64,000 nucleotides of DNA, from contig NZ_JACYFS010000001.1 in the NCBI RefSeq assembly GCF_014837145.1, positions 186,001 to 250,000 of the forward strand. Direction: 5' to 3'. Shown here piece after piece: positions 41,663 to 50,525 of the stretch. How positions within the stretch are numbered: position 1 is the stretch's first letter; the number at the start of each line of letters is the position of its first letter. Made by a program: the position numbers and the translations under genes. Origin of the DNA: Chryseobacterium caseinilyticum. GTDB taxonomy: Bacteria > Bacteroidota > Bacteroidia > Flavobacteriales > Weeksellaceae. The notes beneath the pieces are model-generated. The model did no database searches. It was not told the DNA's origin and worked only from the letters and a program-made list of their open reading frames with translations.

Positions 41663-43350
41663 GTACGATAGACTGGACAGTTCTTATTTTTACACTCGTT
41701 GCAGTGGTGGTTTACGGCGTATTCATCGGACGTGGACAGAAAAGCAACGAATCTTATCTGAAAGCAGACAACAAAATGCCTTGGTACATCGTGCTTATCG
41801 GGATTATGGCTACTCAGGCAAGTGCGATTACATTTCTTTCGGCACCGGGACAGGCTTACACAGACGGGATGCGTTTCGTTCAGTATTATTTTGGTTTGCC
41901 GTTGGCGATGATTGTAATTTGTATCACTTTCATCCCGATTTTTCAGCGCTTAAATGTTTACACAGCTTATGAATATTTAGAAAATCGTTTTGATAAGAAA
42001 ACAAGGGTGCTTACTTCACTGCTTTTTCTTTTTTCCAGAGGTTTATCAACAGGAATCAGTATTTACGCTCCAAGTATTATTTTATCAAGTGTTTTAAATT
42101 GGGATATTTATCTGACAAATGTTTTAACAGGTGGAATTTTATTGATTTACACTTACATTGGCGGTGCTAAAGCGATTGCTCACACTCAAAAATTACAGTT
42201 TCTAATTATTCTCGGAACAATGGCTTTTGCAGGATATCTTCTTATTGAAAATATGCCGAATGGAATTGGTTTTAAGGATGCGCTTTATCTTGCTGGGAAA
42301 TCAGGAAAGCTTAATGTAATTACCACAGAATTTGACTGGAAAGATAAATACAACATCTGGAGCGGACTAATTGGCGGTTTTTTTCTGGCACTTTCATATT
42401 TCGGTACAGATCAGAGTCAGGTCGGGAGGTATATTACTGCGAAAGACAATACCAATGCAAAAATGGGTTTGCTTCTGAATGGTTTGGTTAAAATACCAAT
42501 GCAGTTTGCAATTCTTTTAATTGGTGCTCTGCTTTTCGCATTCTTTTCACTTAAGCCGGCTCCGGTTTATTTTAATGAAAGGTCTTATCAGCATTTAAAA
42601 GAGACAAAACCTGAACAGGCTGCGGTTTTTGAAAAAGAACATCAGGATTTACAGGAAAAATTTAATTCAGAATCGAAAGAAATTTTAAAATTAAAAGGAA
42701 CTCAGTCTCCTCAACTTAACAAGACAATTCATGATTTTAAAAAGACACAAACTGAGGTAAAAGATCTACACGGCAGGGTAGAAGAAGCGATCAATAAATC
42801 AAATTACAATGCAGAGAAAACAGACACGAATTATATTTTCCTGTATTTTGTAAAAAACACTTTGCCTGTCGGGATGATTGGATTGTTGTTCGCTGTTATT
42901 TTTTTGGCAAGCTGGGGTTCAATTTCTGCAGCACTGAATTCTCTTGCAGCCTGTTCATTAAAAGATGTTCATTTAATATTTAAAAAAGAAATTCCTGATG
43001 ACGCGACCGAATTGAAGTACAGTCGACTGCACACTTTAGCCTGGGGGATTTTCTCCATTGGTGTTGCTATGTTTGCCACTCAGATGGGTTCACTTATTGA
43101 AGCGGTCAATGTTTTAGGGTCGCTTTTCTACGGTCCGATTTTAGGGATTTTTCTTGTTGCATTTTACTTTAAAAAAATCAACGGACCCAATGTATTTATC
43201 TCTGCAATTTTGTCGGAAATTACGGTTATCGCAGTTTATCAGTTCGACATTGTCTCTTTCCTTTGGCTTAACGTCATTGGAGCAGCGGCGGTGATTATAT
43301 TTTCTGCAATTGGGTTACTGTTTTATAAGCCAAAAGCAGTAAATTCGTAG
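41659..43350 (+). CDS. Sodium:solute symporter (SSS family)
   Basis: The ATG at 41659 gives 563 residues starting MSTIDWTVLIFTLV; a TTG six bases upstream is rejected. The SSS fold is shown by about 13 helices, with GIMATQASAITFLSAPGQAY and a later LSYFGTDQSQVGRYITAKD, the SSS signature region. A charged, coiled-coil-like loop (about residues 310-395) breaks the helix series after the eighth helix and is longer than usual. The substrate is unknown; linkage to PIG-L suggests an acylated or amino sugar. Inner membrane. Confidence 0.93.
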   Translation: MSTIDWTVLIFTLVAVVVYGVFIGRGQKSNESYLKADNKMPWYIVLIGIMATQASAITFLSAPGQAYTDGMRFVQYYFGLPLAMIVICITFIPIFQRLNVYTAYEYLENRFDKKTRVLTSLLFLFSRGLSTGISIYAPSIILSSVLNWDIYLTNVLTGGILLIYTYIGGAKAIAHTQKLQFLIILGTMAFAGYLLIENMPNGIGFKDALYLAGKSGKLNVITTEFDWKDKYNIWSGLIGGFFLALSYFGTDQSQVGRYITAKDNTNAKMGLLLNGLVKIPMQFAILLIGALLFAFFSLKPAPVYFNERSYQHLKETKPEQAAVFEKEHQDLQEKFNSESKEILKLKGTQSPQLNKTIHDFKKTQTEVKDLHGRVEEAINKSNYNAEKTDTNYIFLYFVKNTLPVGMIGLLFAVIFLASWGSISAALNSLAACSLKDVHLIFKKEIPDDATELKYSRLHTLAWGIFSIGVAMFATQMGSLIEAVNVLGSLFYGPILGIFLVAFYFKKINGPNVFISAILSEITVIAVYQFDIVSFLWLNVIGAAAVIIFSAIGLLFYKPKAVNS

Positions 43351-43382
43351 AAGATAAATAAATCAAAAATTAAAAAAATATT

Positions 43383-43901
43383 ATGAATACAATTTTTAAA
43401 TCGGCTACCGCTCTTGTGGCTGCAATGACAATTTCAGTTAATGCATTTGCACAGGAAACTAAAAAACCAGCCAGTCCTGCAATGACGGCTACCGGAAAAG
43501 TTAAAGATGCAAATATTACCATTGCCTATGGCAGTCCTTCTTTGAAAGGTCGTACCATCTGGGGTGATTTGGTACCTTACGATAAAATTTGGCGTGCAGG
43601 TGCCAATGATGCAACAACTTTCGAAACCAGTAAAGACATTACTGTTCAGGGTAAAAAACTTCCTGCAGGTAAATACAGCTTTTTCTTGGTTCCAAAAACA
43701 TCCGGAACCTGGACTGCAGTTTTTAACAAAGAAGCAAAACAGTGGGGCGCTTATAAATATGAAGAATCGAAGGATGTTTTGCGTGTTGATGTAAAAACAA
43801 AGGCTTTGAAAGCGGCACAGGAAAGTTTGGTTTATAAAGTAAACAGCAGTGGATTCACGATGGATTGGGATAAAATCTCAGTTCCTGTAGAGATCAAATA
43901 A
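43383..43901 (+). CDS. Exported DUF2911 protein
   Basis: The 172-residue precursor has a signal peptide (to about NAFAQ) and one DUF2911 domain: [33 protein letters not shown], then [12 protein letters not shown] and a C-terminal [17 protein letters not shown]. The function is unknown. The gene follows the symporter by 32 bases and ends at a strong terminator, so it may belong to the same operon. Confidence 0.93.
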   Translation: MNTIFKSATALVAAMTISVNAFAQETKKPASPAMTATGKVKDANITIAYGSPSLKGRTIWGDLVPYDKIWRAGANDATTFETSKDITVQGKKLPAGKYSFFLVPKTSGTWTAVFNKEAKQWGAYKYEESKDVLRVDVKTKALKAAQESLVYKVNSSGFTMDWDKISVPVEIK

Positions 43902-43905
43902 ATTT

Positions 43906-43933
43906 AAATCCCGTTCATTCGGGATTTTTTTTT
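43906..43933 (+). terminator. Terminator after the DUF2911 gene
   Basis: AAATCCCG (43906-43913) and CGGGATTT (43920-43927) form a perfect 8-bp stem with a TTCATT loop and a long T tract. Confidence 0.9.
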
Positions 43934-44337
43934 GTTCTATACTTTATGAATGTATGAAAAAATCACCGTGGTAAATTACAGTAATGCTTAGAAAATCGTC
44001 TTCTCACAAAAAAGTAAGGTTTAACAGTCAAAAATAGTTGGTTAATTTTTTGCAATGCTGATTATTCTGATTAAATAGATGTGAAGTTCAGAAAATTTTT
44101 GAATTAAAACTGGCTCATTTTACAAACCTCAAGATCATCGGTTACAGTGAGATCAGTATTCCCGTAGAATTGGTGATGACGACCTCCATGAAGTGAATGG
44201 CTATAAAATTGAAGGGGCAACAGCTAAAATAATTATTGAGTTATTATTTGTTCTGAATAATAATCTATCATTCCAAAAAGATATAATAAACGTTAAAATA
44301 TAAGATCAGCTTTTATTTAGAGAAGTTTTTTTAGTGA
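43934..44337. other. Gene-poor intergenic region
   Basis: About 400 bases between the DUF2911 terminator and the convergent Crp gene. No frame is convincing. A GC-richer patch around 44130-44225 could be a decayed gene but matches nothing I know. Confidence 0.35.
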
Positions 44338-44934
44338 TTACTTCTTTAACATATTCTTTCGGATGCGGCTTAAAGTTTCCGGTGAAATTCCTAAGTAAGA
44401 AGCAATCATATTTTGCGGAAAACGGCTTAAAAATTCAGGATAAGATTTTATCAAATTATCATAACGCTCTTCTGCGCTTAGGCTGATGGAAGAATGGATG
44501 CGTTTTTGGGTGGCAGCAATCCCTTTTTTGTCAATTTCTTTTACCATTACATCAATTGCAGGTATTGCAACTCTAAGTTCCTGCAATTTGTTTTGCCCAA
44601 TCATCAGAACTTCAGAATCTTCAAGAACTTCAATATTATAAAGAGAAACTGTATGGAAATTATAACTTTCATAATCTCCCAGCCACCAATTTTCAACCGC
44701 AAATCTAATAGTGTGTTCCTGACCCTTTTCATTTACAGAATACATCCGTCCGGAACCTTTTACAATGAAAGACATATACTTACAGACATCTCCTTCCTCT
44801 AACAGATATTGCTTTTTGCGTAAATGTTTTGATCTAAATGTATTTTGTATAAGAATTTTCTCTTCATCACTCAGTGTAAGTGCTGACTTAGATTCAATGT
44901 AAATAAAGAGAGGTTCAAATGGTATGGAAGCCAA
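44338..44934 (-). CDS. Crp/Fnr-family transcription regulator
   Basis: The 198-residue protein has an N-terminal cyclic-nucleotide-binding fold (about 20-120, LLEEGDVCKYMSFIVKGSGRMY) and a C-terminal winged helix with MIASYLGISPETLSRIRK. The start is a TTG at 44934 because an in-frame stop lies 12 bases upstream and no ATG fits. The cysteines needed for an Fe-S Fnr are absent, so it is a Crp-type regulator with unknown effector. It is divergent from the quinone oxidoreductase and probably controls it. Confidence 0.92.
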   Translation of the reverse strand: MASIPFEPLFIYIESKSALTLSDEEKILIQNTFRSKHLRKKQYLLEEGDVCKYMSFIVKGSGRMYSVNEKGQEHTIRFAVENWWLGDYESYNFHTVSLYNIEVLEDSEVLMIGQNKLQELRVAIPAIDVMVKEIDKKGIAATQKRIHSSISLSAEERYDNLIKSYPEFLSRFPQNMIASYLGISPETLSRIRKNMLKK

Positions 44935-45091
44935 TGGAAAAAGTATTTAACATTAATAATTACGTGAAAATACAGAATATTTATCAATCCACTTAATAAA
45001 TGTCAAGAATAAATTACTGCATTTGTCAATGTGTATGTTTTTGCACTGTCGCAACTTTGTCAAGTCAAAAAGTTTAACAAAAATCTAAAAA

Positions 45092-46075
45092 ATGGAGAAA
45101 AATAATGAAACCGCAATTGTCAGAATGGGCAGACAAGGTTCGCCTGCAGTTCTCGAATATGGCTTAGAAACAATTGGTACACCAAACGCAGATCAGGTAG
45201 TACTTAACCAAAAAGCAATTGCTTTGAATTTTGTAGATGTGATGTTCCAAAACGGAACTTTTCCACTCAATAATTTTCCGGTGACCATTGGGGTGGAAGC
45301 GGCAGGTATTGTAGAATCTGTAGGAGAAAATGTGAAAGATATTGCTGCAGGAGATAGGGTAGGATATTTTTTCGCGCTTGGAGCTTATGCAGAACGCAGA
45401 TTGATAAATGCTTCCGAACTTATAAAACTTCCGGATGATGTTTCTTTTGATGAGGCTACAGCAATTATGGCGAAAGGTCTTACTGCAAGAATGCTCATCA
45501 AACAGGCTTATTCTTTGAAAGAGGGTGATACAATTTTAGTTCACGCAGCGGCGGGAGGAGTCGGTTCATTAGTAAGCAGATGGGCGAAAGCTTTAGGTGC
45601 AATAGTGATTGGATCAGTGGGAAACAGCAGTAAAAAATCTTATGCTCTTAGCCACGGAATTGACCTTGTCGTTGCTTTGGATACTGAAAATTTAACTGAA
45701 TCTGTAGACAATTTCACAAAAGGAAAGGGAGTGGATGCTGTTTTTGATGGTGTCGGAAATACAACTTTCAATGATTCTCTTAATGTCCTGAAAACTGGAG
45801 GAACATATTTGTTGTTCGGAAACTCTTCCGGAGTTCCAGACATTGATAATAAAATTTTAAATGACAGGGAAATTAATTTCATCCGTCCCAGTTTAGGAAG
45901 TTATTTTCCTGACAAAGCAAGCATTCAATCTGCTGCAACAGAAATGTTTGATGCTTTACGAAACGGAATATTAGGAGAAATCAATCCTACAGTTTATTCT
46001 TTATCAGATGTGGCAAAAGCTCATCAGGATTTGGAGTCAGGTACTACAAAGGGTTCAATTATATTTCATATTTAA
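45092..46075 (+). CDS. Zinc-independent quinone oxidoreductase (MDR family)
   Basis: The 327-residue protein has the GroES-like N-terminal domain (NFVDVMFQNGTFPLNNFPVTIGVEAAG) and a Rossmann domain with AAGGVGSLVSRWAKALGA, matching NADPH:quinone reductase. The zinc-binding residues of alcohol dehydrogenases are lacking. It reduces quinones or enones in the cytoplasm. It starts a two-gene unit with the SDR gene 20 bases downstream and is divergent from the Crp regulator. Confidence 0.93.
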   Translation: MEKNNETAIVRMGRQGSPAVLEYGLETIGTPNADQVVLNQKAIALNFVDVMFQNGTFPLNNFPVTIGVEAAGIVESVGENVKDIAAGDRVGYFFALGAYAERRLINASELIKLPDDVSFDEATAIMAKGLTARMLIKQAYSLKEGDTILVHAAAGGVGSLVSRWAKALGAIVIGSVGNSSKKSYALSHGIDLVVALDTENLTESVDNFTKGKGVDAVFDGVGNTTFNDSLNVLKTGGTYLLFGNSSGVPDIDNKILNDREINFIRPSLGSYFPDKASIQSAATEMFDALRNGILGEINPTVYSLSDVAKAHQDLESGTTKGSIIFHI

Positions 46076-46095
46076 TCATAAAAATCATAACTATT

Positions 46096-46836
46096 ATGTC
46101 AAAATTAAAAAATAAAACAGCATTTGTAACAGGTGGAAGCCGTGGAATTGGAGCAGGAATCGTGAGACAGCTTGCATTGGAAGGAGCAAATGTTATTTTC
46201 ACCTATGTAAATTCAAAACAGAAAGCAGAAGATTTGGTTGCAGAGATTGAAGCTTTGGGCGTAAGAATTATGGCAATAAAAGCAGATACCGGAAACTCGG
46301 ATGAAATAAATAATGCGATTCAACAGGCTTCAGAATGGGGAATTGATATTTTAGTAAACAGCGCAGGATTATTTGTAACGGGAGAAATTGATAATAAAGA
46401 TAATGATTTATCTGCGTTACAGCAACAATGGGATGTCAATGTTCATGGTGTGGTAAATACAGTGCGGTATGTATTGCCATTTATGAAAAACGGCGGTCGC
46501 ATTATTTCAATCGGTTCCACCGGAGCTACTCGTTCTCCATATCCCGGAATTGGCGATTATGCCGCTACCAAAGCAGCTTTAGCAGCGTATACAAGAAGCT
46601 GGGCAAGGGATTTGGGAAGTAAAAATATTACCGTGAATATTATTCAGCCAGGACTTATTGATACAGATATGAATCCTTCGGACGGGCCTTTCAGTTCACA
46701 AATGTTACAAGCCGTTGCGTTGGGACATTACGGTGAACCGAAAGATATAGGAATGGCTGTCTCTTTTTTAGCAAGTGATGAGGCGCGATATATCACTGGT
46801 GTAACTCTCAATGTTGATGGCGGACAGACAACTTAA
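46096..46836 (+). CDS. Short-chain dehydrogenase/reductase (FabG-like)
   Basis: The 246-residue enzyme is a classical SDR: TGGSRGIGAGI near residue 12, the NSAG motif, catalytic Ser in SIGSTGAT, and YAATKAAL with catalytic Tyr and Lys. The C-terminal GVTLNVDGGQTT is typical. It is an NAD(P)H-dependent carbonyl reductase with unknown substrate. It lies 20 bases after the quinone oxidoreductase gene and ends at a terminator. Confidence 0.94.
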   Translation: MSKLKNKTAFVTGGSRGIGAGIVRQLALEGANVIFTYVNSKQKAEDLVAEIEALGVRIMAIKADTGNSDEINNAIQQASEWGIDILVNSAGLFVTGEIDNKDNDLSALQQQWDVNVHGVVNTVRYVLPFMKNGGRIISIGSTGATRSPYPGIGDYAATKAALAAYTRSWARDLGSKNITVNIIQPGLIDTDMNPSDGPFSSQMLQAVALGHYGEPKDIGMAVSFLASDEARYITGVTLNVDGGQTT

Positions 46837-46876
46837 TCTTAGATTAATTTCATTATCAAAATTGATATTAAAAACG

Positions 46877-46911
46877 AAAGCCTTTCAAATTTGAGAGGCT
46901 TTAATTTTTTT
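46877..46911 (+). terminator. Terminator after the SDR gene
   Basis: AAAGCCTTTC (46877-46886) and GAGAGGCTTT (46893-46902) pair with one G-U, followed by a T tract. Confidence 0.82.
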
Positions 46912-46918
46912 ACTGAAA

Positions 46919-47383
46919 TTATTTTTGCGTCGAAAGATAATCTGCAAACTGTTTATTCAAAATCTCACACTCGTGTTGTAAAATTCCCGATTCAATTTCA
47001 GGTCTGTTTCTCCATTTTGGAATACTTTCCGTTTCAAGAATTTTAAAATCAGAAGATTGCCCACCAACAAAAGGAACAGAAACTCCAAAAACTAATTTTG
47101 CAATTTGATGATGTCTGATAAGATAAGAACACATAATACAGGGCTCGTGAGTAGAAAACATCACAGATTTTTCAAGAACATCCTTATAACCATTTTTCAA
47201 AGCATCTTTTACCGCTAAAATCTCTGCGTGTTGCGTAATATCTCCGCTGGATTTCCCGGATTCTATTCCTCTGCCGATGATTTTATCCTCAAAAACCAAT
47301 AAAGAACCTACTGGCGGATTTCCCTTTTCCAAAGCCTTTTTTGCAAGTTCAATGCATTCAAGCATATATTTGTTCTTGTCCAT
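46919..47383 (-). CDS. Nucleoside deaminase (cytidine deaminase-like fold)
   Basis: The 154-residue enzyme has the zinc motifs HAE (His52-Glu54) and PCIMC (Cys82, Cys85). The layout (PPVGSLLV, VMFSTHEPCIMC) fits guanine or related base deaminases more than tRNA TadA. It lies nine bases after the AraC-type gene on the same strand, so both are probably one operon. Cytoplasmic. Confidence 0.92.
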   Translation of the reverse strand: MDKNKYMLECIELAKKALEKGNPPVGSLLVFEDKIIGRGIESGKSSGDITQHAEILAVKDALKNGYKDVLEKSVMFSTHEPCIMCSYLIRHHQIAKLVFGVSVPFVGGQSSDFKILETESIPKWRNRPEIESGILQHECEILNKQFADYLSTQK

Positions 47384-47392
47384 TTTTTAAAT

Positions 47393-48280
47393 TTAATTAG
47401 ATTCTGCACCTCTGTTGAAACCAATGGTATTTCGGTAAATCTGTGGGGAAATATCCGTTTTATTTTTAAAAAGTCTGCTGAAATAATATTCATCCTCATA
47501 TCCCAACTCGTAGGCAATTTCTTTAATCGTTTTGTCCGTGAGGTACAATTCTCTTTTGGCTTCAATAATAATCCGTTCGGTAATTAAATCAGAAAGTGTT
47601 TTATTAAAATGATTTTTCGTAATCCTTGCGAGTGAAGCAGGAGTTTGATTCAGTAAATCCGCATAATCACTGGCTGAATGTTTGGTTCGGAAATTATCCT
47701 CAATAGCATTTTTCAGATTCTGAATCATAAATTGTTGCTTAATATTTGCCGTTTCAGAATTTCGGATGGTTTGCTGTTCCAATTTAATTCTTGTCGCCGT
47801 AACCAGCAAAATTTTTAAATAAGAAATCAAAACTTCATCTTTTCTGAAAGCATCGTTTTTAAGCTCATTGGCAATTCCATTAATCAAATTTAAAATCGAA
47901 CTTTTACTATATTCATTTAAACTGATAAATGGCTGTTGATAGACATTATTAAACAAAATTCCATTCGCTGCGATTTCCTTCTGATGCCTGTAAATACAGA
48001 AAAAATCGTGATGAAACTGTATCGAAATTCCCATAATTGGTTTTGCAGACTGCAACATAAAAGGCTGATACGGATAAAACGAAAACAAAGTATCCTGCTT
48101 GAAAGAATAATCGCAAAGGTCAACCCTTGCCACGCCTTCTCCCGAAGTAATCAGGATCAAAGTAAAATAATTATTCCTCTGAATATGGTCAAAATAACTA
48201 TTGTTGTCAAACTCAAAAAGCTTGAAAGCCAGATTCCCATTCTGCCCGTTTAGGAGCGTATAGATAGATTGTGATAGCAT
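47393..48280 (-). CDS. AraC-family transcription regulator
   Basis: The 295-residue protein has an N-terminal cupin-like effector domain (about 1-160) and a C-terminal AraC helix-turn-helix pair (about 190-285): SASDYADLLNQTPASLARITKNHF, then KTIKEIAYELGYEDEYYFSRLFKN. The effector is unknown. It is the first gene of a unit with the nucleoside deaminase. Confidence 0.93.
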   Translation of the reverse strand: MLSQSIYTLLNGQNGNLAFKLFEFDNNSYFDHIQRNNYFTLILITSGEGVARVDLCDYSFKQDTLFSFYPYQPFMLQSAKPIMGISIQFHHDFFCIYRHQKEIAANGILFNNVYQQPFISLNEYSKSSILNLINGIANELKNDAFRKDEVLISYLKILLVTATRIKLEQQTIRNSETANIKQQFMIQNLKNAIEDNFRTKHSASDYADLLNQTPASLARITKNHFNKTLSDLITERIIIEAKRELYLTDKTIKEIAYELGYEDEYYFSRLFKNKTDISPQIYRNTIGFNRGAESN

Positions 48281-48357
48281 TATAGCTGCAATTTAATTAT
48301 TATTTTTAAATCAAAACTGCCCTCTGAAAAATTTCAAAAGGCAGTTTAAAAACAAGA

Positions 48358-48723
48358 TTAGAAAATCAAAATATCATAGCCCTCGTTTCTCAAATTGAGG
48401 AAGCTTGGTAAACCGGGCGTTCCCGGAACCTCATTTTCGTTCAATAATTCGTACCCTGAAACTTCCGTTCCGAATACCGCGACGCAACCTTTCGAAAGAC
48501 CGTGAACGTAATCTTTTACCTCGTTGTAAAGCCCATGAACAGGATGATTAGCTTTTTCCAGTTGTTCCGGCCATCTGATTCCCGTTCCCTGAAAAATGAT
48601 TTTCACGTCTTCGCCCGCATGCTTGAATTCGTAAGCCGATGCCAAAGCGTTGAACACTCTTCCCAAAGCTTCTTCCGAACCGGATTTTGGGTCCGAAAGA
48701 ATAATAACTGCTGTTTTTTTCAT
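48358..48723 (-). CDS. DsrE-family protein
   Basis: The 121-residue protein shows the DsrE fold: TAVIILSDPKSGSEEALGRVFNAL at the start, VKIIFQGTGIRWPEQL in the middle and a C-terminal GYDILIF. Catalytic cysteines of sulfur-transfer DsrE are not placed as usual; only Cys in GLSKGCVAVFG is visible. It is a small cytoplasmic protein of uncertain role. Confidence 0.85.
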   Translation of the reverse strand: MKKTAVIILSDPKSGSEEALGRVFNALASAYEFKHAGEDVKIIFQGTGIRWPEQLEKANHPVHGLYNEVKDYVHGLSKGCVAVFGTEVSGYELLNENEVPGTPGLPSFLNLRNEGYDILIF

Positions 48724-49072
48724 TGTATAAAAATTTATTTACACTGCAAAGATGTGGGAATAATGATGGCCAAAGAATGGATGATTTTCATTTTGTAATG
48801 GAAATTTTCTCAGTTCATCTTTCTTTTTTTGGAGCTTAATCCCGCTTTCCGCTATGTCTTTTTTGTCATTGCGAACAAGGTGAAGCAATCCGTTGAACTT
48901 TTTCGCAACCGCGATAAGAAAAAAGGATGCCGCTGAAATGGTTATAACCGTATTCTACGATTAAATATTTTGGTTTCAAATTCCTTTTTTGTATCCGCTT
49001 CTAAAAAAAAAAAAACGAACCTTAATAAAAAAGTTCGTCTAAATTTAAACCTTAAATTTCAAACCTCAAATC
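48724..49072. other. Intergenic region with a dispersed-repeat relic
   Basis: It contains CATTGCGAACAAGGTGAAGC (48866-48885), the core of a widespread intergenic repeat (CATTGCGA...GAAGCAATC), and a run of 14 As at about 49000. The periodic AT repeat at 49041-49076 lies next to the OYE stop. No gene is visible. Confidence 0.45.
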
Positions 49073-50158
49073 CTAAGATCCCGGTTTTACAAAAGTCTGC
49101 CAACCTCTCATTGTTTCAATAAAACGTTCACTCAGCCCGCCTTCACGGAGAAAATCAGCCGTCACAGGCAATTGCGGACTGTCATACATCGGATTAGCTT
49201 TTACCTGAAGCGGAAAATCCCGCTGGAGAATTCCTGCTCTTGCAATCAAAACAAAATCACAACCCTCATCCAGTAATTCTCCAGCACGTTGTGCACTCAT
49301 TATTTTTCCGGCCGCACCCAAACGAACGCCTTTTCGTGGAAGTTCTGTGAAAACACTCAACATCGTCTTCCCCTGAAAACTTCCTTCCCTCACAAGCTGA
49401 GCAGAATCCCAAAGTGCTAAATCCAGATAATCAATTAATTGCTTATCAAAAATTGCGGCAGTAATTTCGCGCAATTCTTCCAGACGAAGTCCGTACCGCT
49501 CAATCGATAATCGCCATCCAATTTGAAAGTCAGAACCGCAAGCTTTTCGTATTCCTTCAATCACTTCCATCGTAAAACGTGCTCTGTTTTCTACATTTCC
49601 TCCATATTTATCAGTTCTGTCATTCAGATTTGGAGATAGAAATTCAGACAAAATCCAACCAAAAGCACCGTGAACAGAAACGCCGTCAAATCCTGCCAAT
49701 TTTGCTCTTTTTGCAGCTTCAATAAAACTGTCACGGACTCTTTCCACTCCTTCTGTAGATAGCGCTTTGACATTTTTTAATGTTTTGCCTGATGCAGGAG
49801 CCGGAATTCCGCCTAACGACAGAACAGCTCTGTGTCCGGCGTGATGCAGTTGTACAGCCGATAATGCACCGCCTTTCCGAATTGCTGTAGCTATTTTCGT
49901 TAATCCGGGTAAATGTTTATCACTGTGGATTCCCAACTGACGTTCAAATGCGATCGCTCCTGCCTCTACAGTTGATGCACTTGTTTGAATTAATCCGTAA
50001 CCACTCTGCGCCAATTGCTCCATCCAAAATTGGTCATATTGAGAAGCGGTTCCATCAAAATCACTTTGTTGACTTGTTAATGGAGCCATCATAAAACGGT
50101 TCCTCATCGGTGATCCGTGAAGAAATGTGAGGGGTTTAAATAAATCAGAAACAGACAT
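49073..50158 (-). CDS. Old yellow enzyme-family NADH:flavin oxidoreductase
   Basis: The 361-residue protein is a TIM barrel of the OYE/NADH:flavin oxidoreductase family. Motifs include RNRFMMAPLTSQQSD, VQLHHAGHRAVLSLGG with the substrate His, FDGVSVHGAFGWILSEFLSP, and DFVLIARAGILQRDFP that binds FMN phosphate. It reduces electrophilic alkenes or nitro compounds with FMN. No N-terminal extension or Fe-S domain is present. Together with the neighbouring reductases it fits an electrophile-detoxifying group. Confidence 0.93.
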   Translation of the reverse strand: MSVSDLFKPLTFLHGSPMRNRFMMAPLTSQQSDFDGTASQYDQFWMEQLAQSGYGLIQTSASTVEAGAIAFERQLGIHSDKHLPGLTKIATAIRKGGALSAVQLHHAGHRAVLSLGGIPAPASGKTLKNVKALSTEGVERVRDSFIEAAKRAKLAGFDGVSVHGAFGWILSEFLSPNLNDRTDKYGGNVENRARFTMEVIEGIRKACGSDFQIGWRLSIERYGLRLEELREITAAIFDKQLIDYLDLALWDSAQLVREGSFQGKTMLSVFTELPRKGVRLGAAGKIMSAQRAGELLDEGCDFVLIARAGILQRDFPLQVKANPMYDSPQLPVTADFLREGGLSERFIETMRGWQTFVKPGS

Positions 50159-50293
50159 TTATTTTATTTTTTAGATTTTACTTTCACTGAGTTTTGTCTG
50201 TTGCAAAGTTGGATTTTTAAGAGACTGCTGAAAATGGAGGATTTTTATTTTATGATGGATATTTTAATGATGATTTGGGCTAAAACAAGAAAT
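50159..50293. other. Upstream region of the OYE gene
   Basis: No gene or clear promoter box is visible; the sequence runs into the hairpin cluster starting at 50294. Confidence 0.3.
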
Positions 50294-50455
50294 GATACCA
50301 TTTAAATAAATGGCATCAGTTGGCTGTTTGTGCCTAAACGAGTTTATCTTAAAACACTTTTTAGAGATTATTTGATTTGTTTAGCCAAATCAAATAATCC
50401 AGACAATAATTTTAAGTCAATAAAATAGCACCAACTGTCTGTAGTTGATGCTATT
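50294..50455. repeat. Cluster of three hairpins
   Basis: There are three stem-loops in a row. The first is at 50294-50317 (10-bp stem, one G-U). The second is at 50366-50399 (a perfect 14-bp stem starting GATTATTTGATTTG, six-base loop). The third is at 50424-50455 (13-bp stem, one mismatch). They lie between the PUL terminator and the OYE gene. They may be a decayed palindromic element. Confidence 0.6.
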
Positions 50456-50503
50456 ATAAAAAAAGGCTGTCTTAATAATCAATTTGAAATTAAAACAGCC
50501 TTT
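50456..50503 (-). terminator. Terminator of the PUL operon
   Basis: On the minus strand AAAGGCTGT and ACAGCCTTT form a perfect 9-bp stem, with an extra A/T stem inside, followed by seven Ts. It lies 23 bases after the GH5 stop. Confidence 0.82.
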
Positions 50504-50525
50504 GATAAAAATATATGAAGTGTTT

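Noticed and set aside
49000-49016. Run of As that could suggest a slippage or phase-variation tract
   Set aside because: It is intergenic, not inside a gene or between promoter boxes, so no phase-variable switch is supported.
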